This document shows, piece after piece, positions 36,514 to 47,830 of a stretch of 64,000 nucleotides of DNA. The DNA is from Panorpa germanica (taxonomy: Eukaryota > Arthropoda > Insecta > Mecoptera > Panorpidae): contig OY783209.1 of the NCBI GenBank assembly GCA_963678705.1, forward strand, positions 682,001 to 746,000. The letters are read 5' to 3'. Within the stretch, counting starts at the first letter, position 1, and the number at the start of each line of letters is the position of its first letter. The notes under the pieces were generated by a model. That model searched no databases. It was given only the letters and a program-made list of their open reading frames with translations, and was not told the DNA's origin. The position numbers and the translations under genes were made by a program.

Positions 36514-36696
36514 TCAGGATGGCGGTACTGGTCTATAGTGTTTCGAGGGGTGTGTTTTTAGGGTTGGTTGGTTCCCCAGGTTCCGGGTTCCGGGTAGCTT
36601 AGAGAGGGTGATAACTTTTTGGGGAGTGGTTGGTTTGGGGGGGCTAAGGCGATCGATGCTGTTTTGTCTGCTGACGTCGCTACGTCGCGCCGCCAT
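36514..36696 (-). CDS. Unrecognised 60-residue frame in a GC-rich pocket, possible first exon
   Basis: Begins MAARRSDVSRQNSIDRLSPP and continues Pro/Lys/Thr-rich. The start codon lies in a CpG-rich patch (GGCGGCGCGACGTAGCGACG), which is unusual here. No domain is recognised, and no splice donor or downstream exon could be tied to it. It may be a chance frame. Confidence 0.15.
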   Translation of the reverse strand: MAARRSDVSRQNSIDRLSPPKPTTPQKVITLSKLPGTRNLGNQPTLKTHPSKHYRPVPPS

Positions 36697-36894
36697 TTCA
36701 GATATAAGTTTCTGTATATATCTACGTTTATATATGTATATATAGGACGGCCTGTAGTCTAGAATTCTAGAGAATTGCTACCAGTATACCACGCGTGCAT
36801 CGTGCATCGTCACTGCAGTCAGGTGGAGGAAATAACAACCAGTAAAACGGAGGAAAGAAAACTTACCGCGTTCACCAAATTCTTATTTAATTCC

Positions 36895-37030
36895 TCTTCC
36901 ATATTTTTTTAATTTTAATATTTTTGCCATTTGGCACTACATTCTTGTGCCTTAACTCATTTATTTACATGTCATTGTGCTTAACTCAATTTTGATCCTT
37001 ATTAAATCTAAACATTCTCACTCCTATAAG
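36895..37030 (-). mobile_element. LINE lineage D, 3' UTR fragment 1
   Basis: Reverse complement carries AATAAATGAGTTAAGGCAC, a loop AAGAATGTA and GTGCC, then an A-rich end. The stem GGCAC/GTGCC is at 36933-36951. Only the tail of the element is present. Confidence 0.65.
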
Positions 37031-37570
37031 ACATTTATATAAGACTTTAATCTTAATTCATAATAGTTACAAAATAACATATAATTAGTCAATGCTGTTG
37101 CAGTTTTACCAGAGTACAGCTACAAAAAGGTTGAAAGTCACTGTTATAGATCACGGAATAGCTCCTGAGGTCCTGATAGTAATGACGCGAGTAGGAGAGA
37201 GGATCAGTAAGGAGGAGGGAGTGATGGTAACGTCAGCGGCCACATTATAATACCGGAGATCAAACATGCATAATTAATATTTCACTTTAACTTTGCTGAA
37301 CAGCGCATCCCACAGCCCACAGCCCACAGCCGTGTACAGGCTTATTCTTGTTGGAAGGAGAAATGACAGATCCATGTGAAAATAGAAGCACTGATTACCG
37401 GCTATGATTAATTGAATACAAAGGAAAAGATGAGCCGTTCCTACTGGAATACAGGAGTATGGACGCAAGCACGAGTCAACAAGGGAGATCCACTCTTCTA
37501 ATCAACTTCGGGAAGAATGCCATACAATTTAAAAAAAAAGGCGTTGTGCCTTAAAACAATAAGCACATGT
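37031..37570. other. No gene seen
   Basis: Spacer between two antisense LINE tails; CCCACAG is repeated three times near 37308-37330. Confidence 0.4.
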
Positions 37571-37840
37571 TATTATTTTATTTTTAATGTTTTTGCCATT
37601 TGGCAATACATTCTTGTGCCTTAACTCATTTATTTAGATATCATTGTGCGTAATTTAATTTTAATCCTTATTATATCTAAACATTCTCACTCCTTCCAAA
37701 AGAAAAAAACAATCCTTTTAAAAATAAAAACAAAACTGGTACTGCTTCGGTCCTTCTGCTACTCTCCTTCCTGTTTCAACTCTGCCATTCCTTCTTGTTC
37801 CTCTTTTAGCTTCTTATTCTTCTTCAGTCGCTCGACAGCC
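37571..37840 (-). mobile_element. LINE lineage D, 3' UTR fragment 2
   Basis: Matches 36895-37030 (GCCATTTGGCA, ACATTCTTGTGCCTTAACTC, ATCTAAACATTCTCACTCC) and runs further, into the pyrimidine-rich part shared with 49130-49330 (CTTCTGCTACTCTCCTTCCT). The 3' stem has one mismatch here. An adjoining SINE lies at 37908. Confidence 0.7.
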
Positions 37841-37907
37841 CTGGGTGGGCCCTGGCCTTCTCAAGAATTTTTCGAATGATTTAATTACTTGAGATTTCGT
37901 AACAAGG

Positions 37908-38197
37908 TTTTTTTTCACGGGGTGGAGTGTATCCACCCCAACCCCCAGCCTGGAGGACCAGTCCCCTGATATAATCCCCAGGGGCAGGGTGCCCGGCTAT
38001 ACCCCCAGGCACTGGGTACCCATTTTAGTCGCCTCTTACGACATGCATGAGCAACATTGGGACTATTCTTTCACACCCGGTCACCACTCGAGAATTATAA
38101 CCAAAACCCAGATAATATCTGGCCCGGGGATCGAACCCGTGGACATAGTAGTTAGAGTCAAGCATCAATGCTCTCGCCTACTGTGCCGCTACTGACT
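37908..38197 (-). mobile_element. tRNA-derived SINE
   Basis: Minus-strand order is a tRNA-like head, body and A-tail. The head has an A-box-like TAGCGGCACAGTAGG (plus about 38175-38190) and a perfect B box in GGGTTCGATCCCC (plus 38126-38138). The body has TCGTAAGAGGCGACTAAAA, a block I recall from other arthropod SINE/LINE tails, then a G/C-rich stretch. It ends in eight A (plus 37909-37916). It is GC-rich compared with its surroundings and looks well preserved. Confidence 0.85.
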
Positions 38198-40559
38198 CTT
38201 TTCGCTACCTGCAACTTTAAACTGTTCGCTGTAGAACAATTCTTCTTGTGTGGGATCAATATTCGACGCCACTGTAAATAACTAATAGCGAAATAGTTGC
38301 AAGAACGAACATACAATTACAATTGTTTGTGGTAACCTTGAGTACTAGATCTTGGCTAGTTGTCCAGTTGTCCAGCTAGTGGGTGGGTGGATGGGTGGTG
38401 CGCTAGTGGCACTCCTTAATTACTCCATTACGCATTTACAATTCATTTTACATACTTTGTAGTTACAATATACATACATTACACCAATTCTAATCACGTA
38501 TGTAAAGATACGTCAGAATGGTTTTTCACCAACAGTTATTTATAAATAGGCAGAAGTCATTAAATAGATGAAATCCAGAATCTTTCATTGTATTTTATAT
38601 TCCATGTTCATCTCATAATCATTTTTTATGAATGTTTAATTTAAAAATCATTTACGTTACAGACTGTACCTAATTCTGTTCCATACTTAATCTTCTGCAT
38701 CTTCTTCGGATATAACTCTATTACACGTCTTGCGAACAGACCATGAACAAATGTCCAGTTGCTACAAAACTATTGCTACGTAAAGTGCGTTTACAATAAG
38801 TGCAAGTTATAAATTCTTTTTCTTATATTTATTTTGTTTGTGCATCAACTTTTAGAAGTTATTAGCACTTATATTAGCACATATACAGAAGTTATGAGTT
38901 TTGTTAATATTTATTTTATTTTATAATATGCCAACTTTACCAAAAACAGTAAATTAAAAAAAACAGTAAAAATTATCTATTCTTGCTGATTAGAATGTGT
39001 TTTCAGTCATGTTCTAATTCCTATTTAATAATCTATTAAGATACTTACTACTTACATAATTTTTTCTATTTAAAGGCAAACCATTTCATTGAATTTCAAC
39101 TGTAGCTGTAGAATTCAACTTGTGTTTTATTTTTGTAGTAACCTTAACCGAACGTTACCTTAACTGTAATCTAAATGTAGCTTACCACGTACAAACCACA
39201 TATGCGCAGACGCGTGGAGTAAAATGCAATGCAACGTGCATGTGTAATTACTTCACCGCCTTTTTGCGTAGAGTAAAATTCATGTAATTTAAATTTTATT
39301 TCAAGGTATTTTATTTTTAGAGAATTACCATCGCTATGTTAATGTTTTTAAGGTCAATTTTTTGATATTATCATTCCTGAACGTTTGTTTTTTTACCGAC
39401 AAATTACAGAAAATGTTTGTAATATACAAACGTTAATCTAAATTAAGAATAGTTGGTAAATAGAATTGTGAATCATGTGTTTTCAAAAATCGAATTCATC
39501 GAGGTGACACAGTCACTCAAAACGTGCTCAAAACCAGTTTTCTCTCACTCGTATACTCGTGTGTTCTCTCGCTAACAACACAGTTGCATTCTCATTCGGT
39601 TCAGGCAGATTAGGAGCTCGCGTTTGCAATCACTCGACTCATGTGCAGACGCCGTAAGACTGCAAGTGCAACCCTGATGCTACTCTGGTTTCAGTTTTAT
39701 CTTAACATAAACTACTCTGGAATGCACCAAAACCTTGGAATTATATTTGTTAATAAATACTATTGTACCAATCTTATGTTCGGCTTATGATTTGAAATTA
39801 GTAAATCCTAATAATTCCTAACAGCTTTATTTACTTTTCTACAATAAATTTTGACTAGATACAATCAAAATGAGCTTAGTGGGAAGTTCATCCATAAATG
39901 TATATTGCACATAGTATATAAACGGGTATAGCACTCGTACAAGGACACAATGCACCGCGTGTGCGAACTGCGAAGTGCAATTCATATTAAAACCTTGACA
40001 TCTAGGAGTCGTGGTGGCCTCATCCCCTACCCGATCCCGCGCAACCCATTATTTCTCAGTACCTTCCCGTTACTCCCGCTACCCCCCTGTCCTAGACATC
40101 ATCGTGAGCCGTAACTTCCATCACGCGTCTGTAGTTTGTACATTCTAAATCACAAATGATAATGTGATCATAGCTCATATATTTTATGACGTCATTTAAC
40201 ATAAATCATATATTTGTTTGCATAATTTGTTTGCAGAAAATATTAATTTGTGAATTCGTGTCGTTATGACACTCTACCTAAGAATTTACAGGACACCTAC
40301 TCATGGTTACCTACATACTCATTGTTGCTGTTTTAATTGTTGCTATTGTCACCCCCGCCCCCTCTCACTCCCAACATTTCCTAACGCAATGCTGATTACA
40401 TATTACATGATTGCATTTTGTTCGTTGTCCCATATAACTATAAACCTAGTACCAACTATCCGATGCTCGGTACCTAATGCCTCGTACAGATTGGTATATT
40501 TTCATTAATAAGTTGATATTATTTAGACATGAGTGTACTAAATGTGTTGTATTTTTAAC
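38198..40559. other. No gene seen
   Basis: Over 2.3 kb of AT-rich sequence. Only short frames occur, and none shows a domain. Confidence 0.4.
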
Positions 40560-40782
40560 GTACAGACTAGTGCGACATAAATAAGCGACACTAATAAAAC
40601 CCTATTTAAAAAAATTCTAGGTAGTATTTTTATGAAACAAAAATGTTTTAATAAAATAGACCTGAACAATAGACCGTTGTCAAACTGGGTTTGCCTGTCG
40701 CGCTAGTGTGGACGTGTTGTATAACTTCTTACAACAAATGTTGCATGTCGCACGCTTAAGCCCATAAACACGTATGTGTACG
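40560..40782 (-). mobile_element. Inverted-repeat element family E, short copy
   Basis: Left end GTACAGACTAGTGCGACATA and right end CATACGTGTACG when read inward bracket about 220 bp. It is an internally deleted relative of the 516-bp copy at 24675-25190, in the opposite orientation. Shared words include CGACACTAATAAAACCC and TGTGGACGTGTTGTA. Confidence 0.7.
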
Positions 40783-41094
40783 CAGCTTAAGGCTCGAGTT
40801 CTCGGTGCGCTGGTTGGCTATTGTCACTATGCAATGACCTTGAGTCAGGCATCACTCATTTGCGTTTTACACTGTACGGAACGTATCGTAATATGTAATT
40901 AAACCTACAAAGTACGTAAGGCTATACACATCATATGAATTAGTTGAACATATAGAAATTAAAGAATAGGACAACGATACAAAATAATCCCATCAGGAAA
41001 ATTTATATGAACGGTAAAAAGTCAATCCGAACAATAGGGTTGAAAATACATTTTTAACGTTGAATCTCTGCTATAGAAGGAACTCCAGTCTCTG
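40783..41094. other. No gene seen
   Basis: Unassigned; possibly the unreadable 5' part of the LINE fragment that follows. Confidence 0.35.
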
Positions 41095-41510
41095 ACATAT
41101 TACATTTAGATTTAATGGAATGGTATAAAAAGGGCATGAGGCAAATTCAAAATCAGCGCTTGTCACAAATTGAGATTAAATAAAAAAATTACAAACAAAT
41201 GGGAAACTTCTTATCACAGCAATAGACTATTCGAAAAAACCATCTTCAGACTAAGAACAGGACATACGACATTGACACATCAACATCTAATCAGTACCAC
41301 AACAGCACCGCAGTGCAGCAACTGTCAAACGCAAATAACAGTCCACCATCTCCTAATAACCTGCCCACAATATCAAACGCAAAGAACAACACACAACATC
41401 ACTGGAGAATTAAAGGACATACTTTCAAACAATACAAAAAGCGCTGCAATTCCTTAATGATACAAATATAATAAACCAAATTTAATTATACATTAATAAA
41501 TTAACTTCTA
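41095..41510 (+). mobile_element. LINE fragment, ORF2 C-terminal knuckle region
   Basis: One frame at 41170-41454 contains FRLRTGHTTLTHQHL, then CSNCQTQITVHHLLITC, a C-x2-C-x7-H-x4-C knuckle typical of the end of Jockey-superfamily ORF2. The usual C-terminal phrase appears after a frame change as QFLNDTNIINQI. The RT and RNase H domains are not present. It differs from the 14.8-kb and lineage D fragments, so it is a separate family. Confidence 0.8.
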
Positions 41511-41816
41511 ATAATTAACCTAATGAATCTGATGTAGTTTTAAAATAAATTTAAAATTTATTCGCACGTTTCTCCTTCCGTTGCTCGTCTCACTTTACAT
41601 TGTATAATCTCACATGTAATTGCGTTTGAGTAGTGTGGTTTCGATTAGGTTTAATTCATTTTAATTCCAGTGATGTTATATCAAATAAGAATTATTATGG
41701 TCATTCTTATATTATTATGAAATATGTAATTACGATCAAAATCTGTGTCATCGTGTAATTATTTTTACTGCACATTATGCAGTTTGTTTGACATTGGTGT
41801 TGCACATATGGCGTTA
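41511..41816. other. No gene seen
   Basis: AT-rich spacer. Confidence 0.4.
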
Positions 41817-42060
41817 GGCCTGTCGCACACTGCAAGCGCATTTAAGCGAATTTTGACCGGACGTTTACGCGCTACTACGCTTTACCTATCCGAACCCCCT
41901 ACATGTAATGAACACGCACACTGCAAGCGAAGTTGTTCGAATACATGCGTTACGTAGCTCTCATATTGGAAGTATATTTAAGCGAATTTTAACCAAGCGA
42001 ATACATGCTAAAACGCTAAACCTATCCGAACCTTGTAAATGCAATCAGCCGTCTCAGACT
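41817..42060. mobile_element. DNA-element fragment with GGCCTGTCGCACACTGCAAG end
   Basis: Starts with GGCCTGTCGCACACTGCAAG and ATTTAAGCGAATTTT. Parts recur within it (CACACTGCAAGCG at 41928, ATTTAAGCGAATTTTAACC at 41980, CCTATCCGAACC twice). The same end is at 53870. The repeated GCAAGCG/AAGCGAA words suggest subterminal motifs of a DNA transposon; superfamily not determined. Confidence 0.55.
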
Positions 42061-42634
42061 GGAAGGGAATGCAATAGTCGCTTTCATAACAGTGGCGTAT
42101 CGATAAAAATTAAATTAAAAGTTTGCTTTCATGATAAATTATGCTAGTGCAAAACAACTCCAATACACCCTACAGTACACAAGTTAGACTTGGCGTACTG
42201 TCGTATCAGCTTTATCAGCGTTTCACATGTAGCCAGTGCCACTTCAAATTAAAATTTTTAAATGCTAGTTACTAGAATAAATAAATGATAACTTACCTTG
42301 AATCTGGCTCGGAAGTATATGCTTTAAAATATGGACTGATGATGAGAAATACGAGTCTTTTAGGTTAGGTGACATCCGCGCACGTCGCCATCTTGAAAAA
42401 ATGGCATCTAAAATGGAGTTCTCGCAATATCTTCTTACGAGTGGGTCCTACAAAAGAAAATGGTTATTAAAAATGTTATACAGGTGCAGCATAATATATT
42501 TATATTAATAATTTTTACGGCTTCGTCATAATGTGCAAACAAGGAAATGAATCAGGCTCTCTTCAAGATTTCCATCGCTCTCACCCACGAATTTGGAATA
42601 TTTAGCGTCACAGAAGCCCTTACAAGTAACAATA
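42061..42634. other. No gene seen
   Basis: Unassigned. CAGTGGCGTATCGA at 42091 is a typical repeat end. Confidence 0.4.
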
Positions 42635-43005
42635 TATGTAAAGAAATTATATCTCTTTAGTTGGTAACACTGACCGGAGATATTCCAACTGCATTCTGGT
42701 CAGATGAGCTAACGGTATATATTAGTTATAGCTACATTCATAGTATTGTGTCCCAACAACCAACATAGTTGTACTCACTGTGCGTAATGTTAAGTTATTA
42801 TAAAATTAGATAAAAAGGAATTGACAATTTAAATAATAAATTTTAAAGATCGTTTCTTTAATTTCAGGTAAGATAGTATGATTTAAGTTAAACCGTGTAA
42901 TTATTATAATGTGTATGTAAATTACTAAAATAAAAGACTTTGATTTCAGAAGCAACACATGAGTTTGTTTAAAAATGTATAATTCCTAAAATGTCTTATA
43001 TTTAT
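42635..43005 (+). repeat. Interspersed repeat family C, copy 2
   Basis: About 370 bp matching 52675-53045 along its length, including ATGAGCTAACGGTATATATT, GTAAGATAGTATGATTTAA and GCAACACATGAGTTTG. Confidence 0.85.
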
Positions 43006-44760
43006 ATTGAGATTATTGTGTTTCTGGTGTACTAATAACAACAATTACGTTGGTAGAATGTTTCACACACATGGACAACTGAGTTTCATATCCATTAAAA
43101 TGAACGCTCGCTAATTACGCTGTGCTTAAACACATGTGCATCTACCTGAATGTAACTTTACGTATAATTACACTTCCAGAATAAACCGCAACATTATGAT
43201 GTTTAAATAAAACCCTGAAATGTAAAACAACGAGAAATGTGAGGCAGTCGAGGTCATAGTTCACTTGCAGGAGCTATGTCGTAAAAGCAATTGTCCCCTG
43301 CAGTGAGAACGAATCTCCAATTTTGATTTTTGAATTTGTTATTGAAATATCTGCTAATATAGACTCTTTCAACTAGAGCTGTCGTTTTAAGGTTTACTTA
43401 AAACTTCTAGCTCGAAATTTTGCACATTCTTTCTTTACATAAATGCTGAGGTAATCCCATCAGCGAAACCACAACCAAGAAAGAAAGAATGATGGCATGG
43501 GTGCATCTTTATGCATAGCATCTTATCTCAAGTTTACTCGGAACAAGATTGCGCATGCACTAACCTAGTGGTATTAACATTTTTAATTTAGGTTTAATTT
43601 CATATATTTGCAAAGTTCGTGTGTCATTTTGCAGTAATAATTACTTTTATGTGATATTACCTTAGTGAAGGTCATCTTATAATTAACCTAAATATTATAT
43701 AATACGTGATGCCGCTGATACGTAAACACTCTTGTGGTTGTGGATAAACCTTGATGGAGGAAGAGGAAAAGCAACAGCGATAGAATAAGAAGTTTAAAAT
43801 ATTTATCTTGGCTTCTATCTTACTTCCAGTTTGAGTAATCCATTCTATTTTATATAGTCGTTTAGAAGTCTAAAAAATCAATGAATTGTTAATATATTCT
43901 AAATCCTCATTCCCACTCACTGTTTTGATATTTAATTTACTGTTTTTTATTTAATATTGTAATCCTAGTCATATTCGTGTTTTAATTTAAGTTTCGTTAA
44001 TTTAGTTGGTGCGCATGCGTCTTTAGTAATATAAATTTTGACAGTTGGACAAAATTGAAGGTGAAATAATTAAAATTGCTGTTTTTAATAACAACTAGTA
44101 ATAGAAATTGTTTTTATTTGTTTATTTTTGACAAACTGACATTAAACTTCTTTTAAATATAAATCCTACTGCATTTTGATAGATTGTCACATTTTGGAGG
44201 TTATAATATAATACAGTTTTTCTTAGTTTAATATTTTTAACTAAGAAAACTTAAAAATAAATTAAATTAAAAATGGTACTGTGAATGACTACGCGTATTG
44301 CCATATGCTAAACAATTTAAATTAAATACAAAATACTTAAAGATACTTTGCCTAAGTCAAAACTATACTACAAATAAATTAACAATGAATAAAATGCAAT
44401 TTTATTTTTATGAGAAATTTTTTAAATTAAAAAAATATTAACGTGTCAAAAAATTCACGTGGCAAATTATACACATGGTGAAATGTCCACATTTCGCATT
44501 CCACAAGGTCGGTTTTGTGTAGCATATATGATTGCATAACATCATGCAATTATAATTCTTTACATATAATATATATATCAATAGAGTTAATGAAGAAACA
44601 CATTTAATGGTGTTGACATTTAATTAAAATAAACATAAATATTATGAAAGTCCTATCCCTAGATAATACAAGACTAGGTCTATATTTTTCTCAGTAACAC
44701 AGAAACGTTCCGAGCGTGAATCAATACGTATGCATGACTCACACAACCGAGAGCCCTATT
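43006..44760. other. No gene seen; family G fragment at 43360-43470
   Basis: CTCTTTCAACTAGAGCTGTC, TTTTGCACATTCTTTCTTTA and ATGCTGAGGTAA resemble family G. The remainder is AT-rich flank upstream of the SIAH-like gene. Confidence 0.45.
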
Positions 44761-44784
44761 GCGTCATGTTATAAAATTCGTCTT

Positions 44785-44830
44785 TATATATATCAGCTGT
44801 TCACGCAGCGAGTTTCATTTTGGTTCAGTT
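44785..44830 (+). promoter_or_regulatory. Candidate core promoter of the double-SIAH gene
   Basis: A TATATATA box at 44785-44792 lies about 30 bases before TTTCATTT (44813-44820) and about 40 before TTCAGTT (44824-44830), either of which could be an arthropod initiator. The coding start follows at 44876. This is inferred from position only. Confidence 0.35.
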
Positions 44831-44875
44831 GAACACAACGCTACGCGACGAAGCAACAAACAGGAATCTGTCAGA

Positions 44876-47545
44876 ATGGGTTCTAGTGTTAAATTAAATG
44901 ATTTAAAATGTTCACAGTGTTTATTAAGAATAGTTCCTCCATTTAAAATATGTATTAAAGATCATTTTGTGTGCACACGGTGCAATCGACACCAGAAACC
45001 AAGTGCCGGTGGCGGTAGCTGTCAAAATGTAGAAGAACGTGCCTGCTTAAACACAGAAAAACCTAGCGAGGAAATCGATAAAAAATTCAAGTAAGTTCTT
45101 AAAACAATGCTTAATTATTATATAATAGTATAAGATATAAGGCATGTCGATTTTATTAGATAATACACACTAGAAATATAATTGTGTTTGGTTATTTTTA
45201 AGCTTGAAATATGGCAAGCCTGCTTCTGAAAACGTCAGCGATGTTAGAAAGAGATAGCATAATATGACAGGCGCACTGTAGCTTTGTTTGTGTACACAAA
45301 TGTTTGTGGCAATGATGAAATAATATATGTTTTATTTTAAGAATGTGTTTTTAATATTATTTGACATATTATTATAGCTTCTAATAATCTAAAACCTTCC
45401 TTACATATGTAGTTATCGCATATATTCATACCGCTCACGCATGCGTCATCATGGTCACCATGCTCTTGACCCTCTTCAACAATATGAATCACAATTTTTA
45501 GAAAGTAACGTTATTTTATTTATTTGTTCAATTATATATTCTTATCGTTGCCTACAGACATTTATTCAAAAGGTTTCTTGATAATCAAAAGATAACCCGT
45601 AATCTTAACCAACAAGGATTGATTACCTGAAGAATGTTATCTTTTTTATACATATTATGACATCATGCTCATTCAAAGAAGAATAGGCTTCTGAGGAAAT
45701 AGTTTTTAAGGAAGCTGTGTTATTTTTATGGAAATATATGACAATATGAAATTATTGAAAAATATTGAAATTTTATTTACCGGCTTAATTTGATGTTTAA
45801 CGTTTTTAGCATACACTCTTATGCATCTCTTTTAAACTCTGTTGCGTAGCAGAGATGGCAATTCATGAAAGGAAAGCCGGTAGAAAACACACATGACATT
45901 GACAGTATTTAGTTGCATTTACGACTTATCTGAGTATTAAAATTTCGCTTCTTTGGCGATGTCTCACTAATGAACTATACGATCGATATTGTGGCTTAAT
46001 TCCAATTCTGGTTATGACAAAGTCCTAAACAACTAATTTAATATGAGTCAGATTTTTGTTGGTTAAAATTATTTTAGAATATAAAAAGTCTGCCCGTCAG
46101 AATTACTAGGTATTACTGTTATGACGTCATTATCTAATGGAATTCCCCAGCATGTTACAACTTGATAGAACTGTTCTAGAGGTCACTTATTGTTTGCGGT
46201 GTTATCATTTGATGTTTATCCAAATTGTTTGATTCTATAACTTTAAGTAGATGAATTAAATAATTATATTGATAGTTTTGTCTTATTTTTCAGTAATCTG
46301 AAAAAATACTGCCAATTTGGATGCGGATTGCGTCAAAGCTTGTCTGATCTCTATTGGCACGAGGATTACTGCTCCCGACGAAACTACGCCGCTAAATGCA
46401 TTATTGGCGACTGCAGTTGGCAAGGTTTGACGTCCACGTTAATTGACCACGTGGAAGAAACGCATCCTGACAACTTGATAGTTAACTGCCAACAACCAAA
46501 CCGTGTTTTAAATCTATCGTTCTCCAAATCTGAGTACTTGGTCATCTTGTACGACAAGTCATACTACTGCAACGATCTGTATTGGGTCTTATTTTCCAGT
46601 GATGCCAATAACCGATTTATAGTTATTTACCGCCAAGGCAGTGTTGGTCAGACTGTCAGAAGTATGGACAATTACATGTTGTTGAATCCCATCGATGGAC
46701 GCAACGTGGAGGCAGGCCTGTGTCACATACAATACATGTGTGACGATAGCAATATAAACATAACGAAAATCGAAGGTGACATCATAAAAGTGTTCCTGAA
46801 AACATATGGCATAGAATATTTACCATCTCACATAGCACAAAAACTGCAATGTGGTTTTTGTAAGGGTCTCCTTTGTGCTCCAATAAACCTGTGTATGTGC
46901 GGACACAGTGTCTGCGGCCCTTGCAAAAACAAGAACCGTGGCGAATGTCCAGAATGTTCCGGAGATGTTATGGAAGTAAGAAACTACGCAATAGAAAAAT
47001 TAACAGAAACTTTTCCAAAAAATTGCACAAATCCTGGATGTTTGGAAAGTGTCCAAGCGAGTATTTTTAAGGAACATCTTCAGGAGTGTCACTTTAGGAA
47101 CATTAATTGCGTTAGAGGCTGCGATTGGAAAGGACCTTTTTGTAAATTTTACGATCACTGCAGTGTCGATCACAGCTGGTTTAAGGGAAACGGTATCCCT
47201 TGCTCAATAAGGGAACAACCAAGTGTTCTTGACACATCCGAGAAAATATTAATTGAGTTTGGGAAAATGTTTGTAATGCAATATATATTTAATACATCGT
47301 TCGATTTTAGAGTTATGGAAGTTACTAATGATAGTTGCTCTAATTTCGACTATGAAATTCGTTTTAGGAATAAAGAAACAGGTTACACTGTCGGGTTCAG
47401 TTCTAAATGTCTAGTTACAAAAACTATTAAAGATATGGAAGATTTTTATAATGATTACAAAAATATTGACACTGAAACATTACTTAAGAACGTCTGTGAT
47501 GAAAAGGGTGAATTAGAATGTGTCCTTCATGTTTTTACAGGATAA
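44876..47545 (+). CDS. Tandem double-SIAH-like RING/zinc-finger protein (two exons)
   Basis: Exons 44876-45090 and 46294-47545 join to 488 residues. Splice sites are AA|GTAAGT and TTTTTCAG|T, with the intron after the second base of a codon. Half 1: RING ligands C12, C15, C26, H30, C33 and C36 in exact SIAH spacing (C-x2-C-x10-C-x3-H-x2-C-x2-C), but no final C-x2-C; then a SIAH zinc finger (C78, C82, H94, C98, C107, C112, H124, H129, with CSWQG) and about 120 residues like a shortened substrate domain. Half 2: full RING (C258, C261, C272, H276, C279, C282, C290, C293), zinc finger (C316, C321, H333, C337, C344, C348, H360, H365, with CDWKG) and another about 120 residues. SIAH/Sina proteins are E3 ubiquitin ligases of about 280 residues with one such set. 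Here half 2 may be catalytic and half 1 structural or regulatory; that is inference. The start is the ATG in MGSSVKL just before the first RING. Confidence 0.9.
45091..46293 (+). other. Intron of the double-SIAH gene
   Basis: 1203 bp, starts GTAAGTTC and ends after a T-rich tract in TTATTTTTCAG. It holds no recognised gene; the phrase AAAGAGATAGCA near 45250 echoes the hairpin of repeat A. Confidence 0.85.
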
Positions 47546-47830
47546 TCATCTAGTCTTTTAACTTTTTTTTTGACTGATTTTTTTTAGAAACATTTTTATT
47601 TAATTTTTTACTACGTTTACCTCTCAGTCCGTTGTTTTTTTTATATAACAATTGACAAATATTTAGTGCTGTAATATTAGTTGATAAATAATATATATTA
47701 TAATAAATAAATAAATAAATAACAAATGTATTGTTACCTAAATGTGTTATAAGAATAACAATATTTTATAAGTATTTATAATATTCAAGCGACAAAATTG
47801 TTGAAAATAAATTGATTGACAGAACGCTGT
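47546..47830 (+). terminator. 3' UTR and polyadenylation signals of the double-SIAH gene
   Basis: AATAAATAAATAAATAAATAA at about 47703-47723 gives several overlapping AATAAA signals; another AATAAA lies at about 47807. Which is used cannot be told. Confidence 0.55.

Noticed and set aside
46873-47070. 65-codon frame inside the second exon of the double-SIAH gene
   Set aside because: It is an out-of-frame shadow of the RING/zinc-finger coding sequence.
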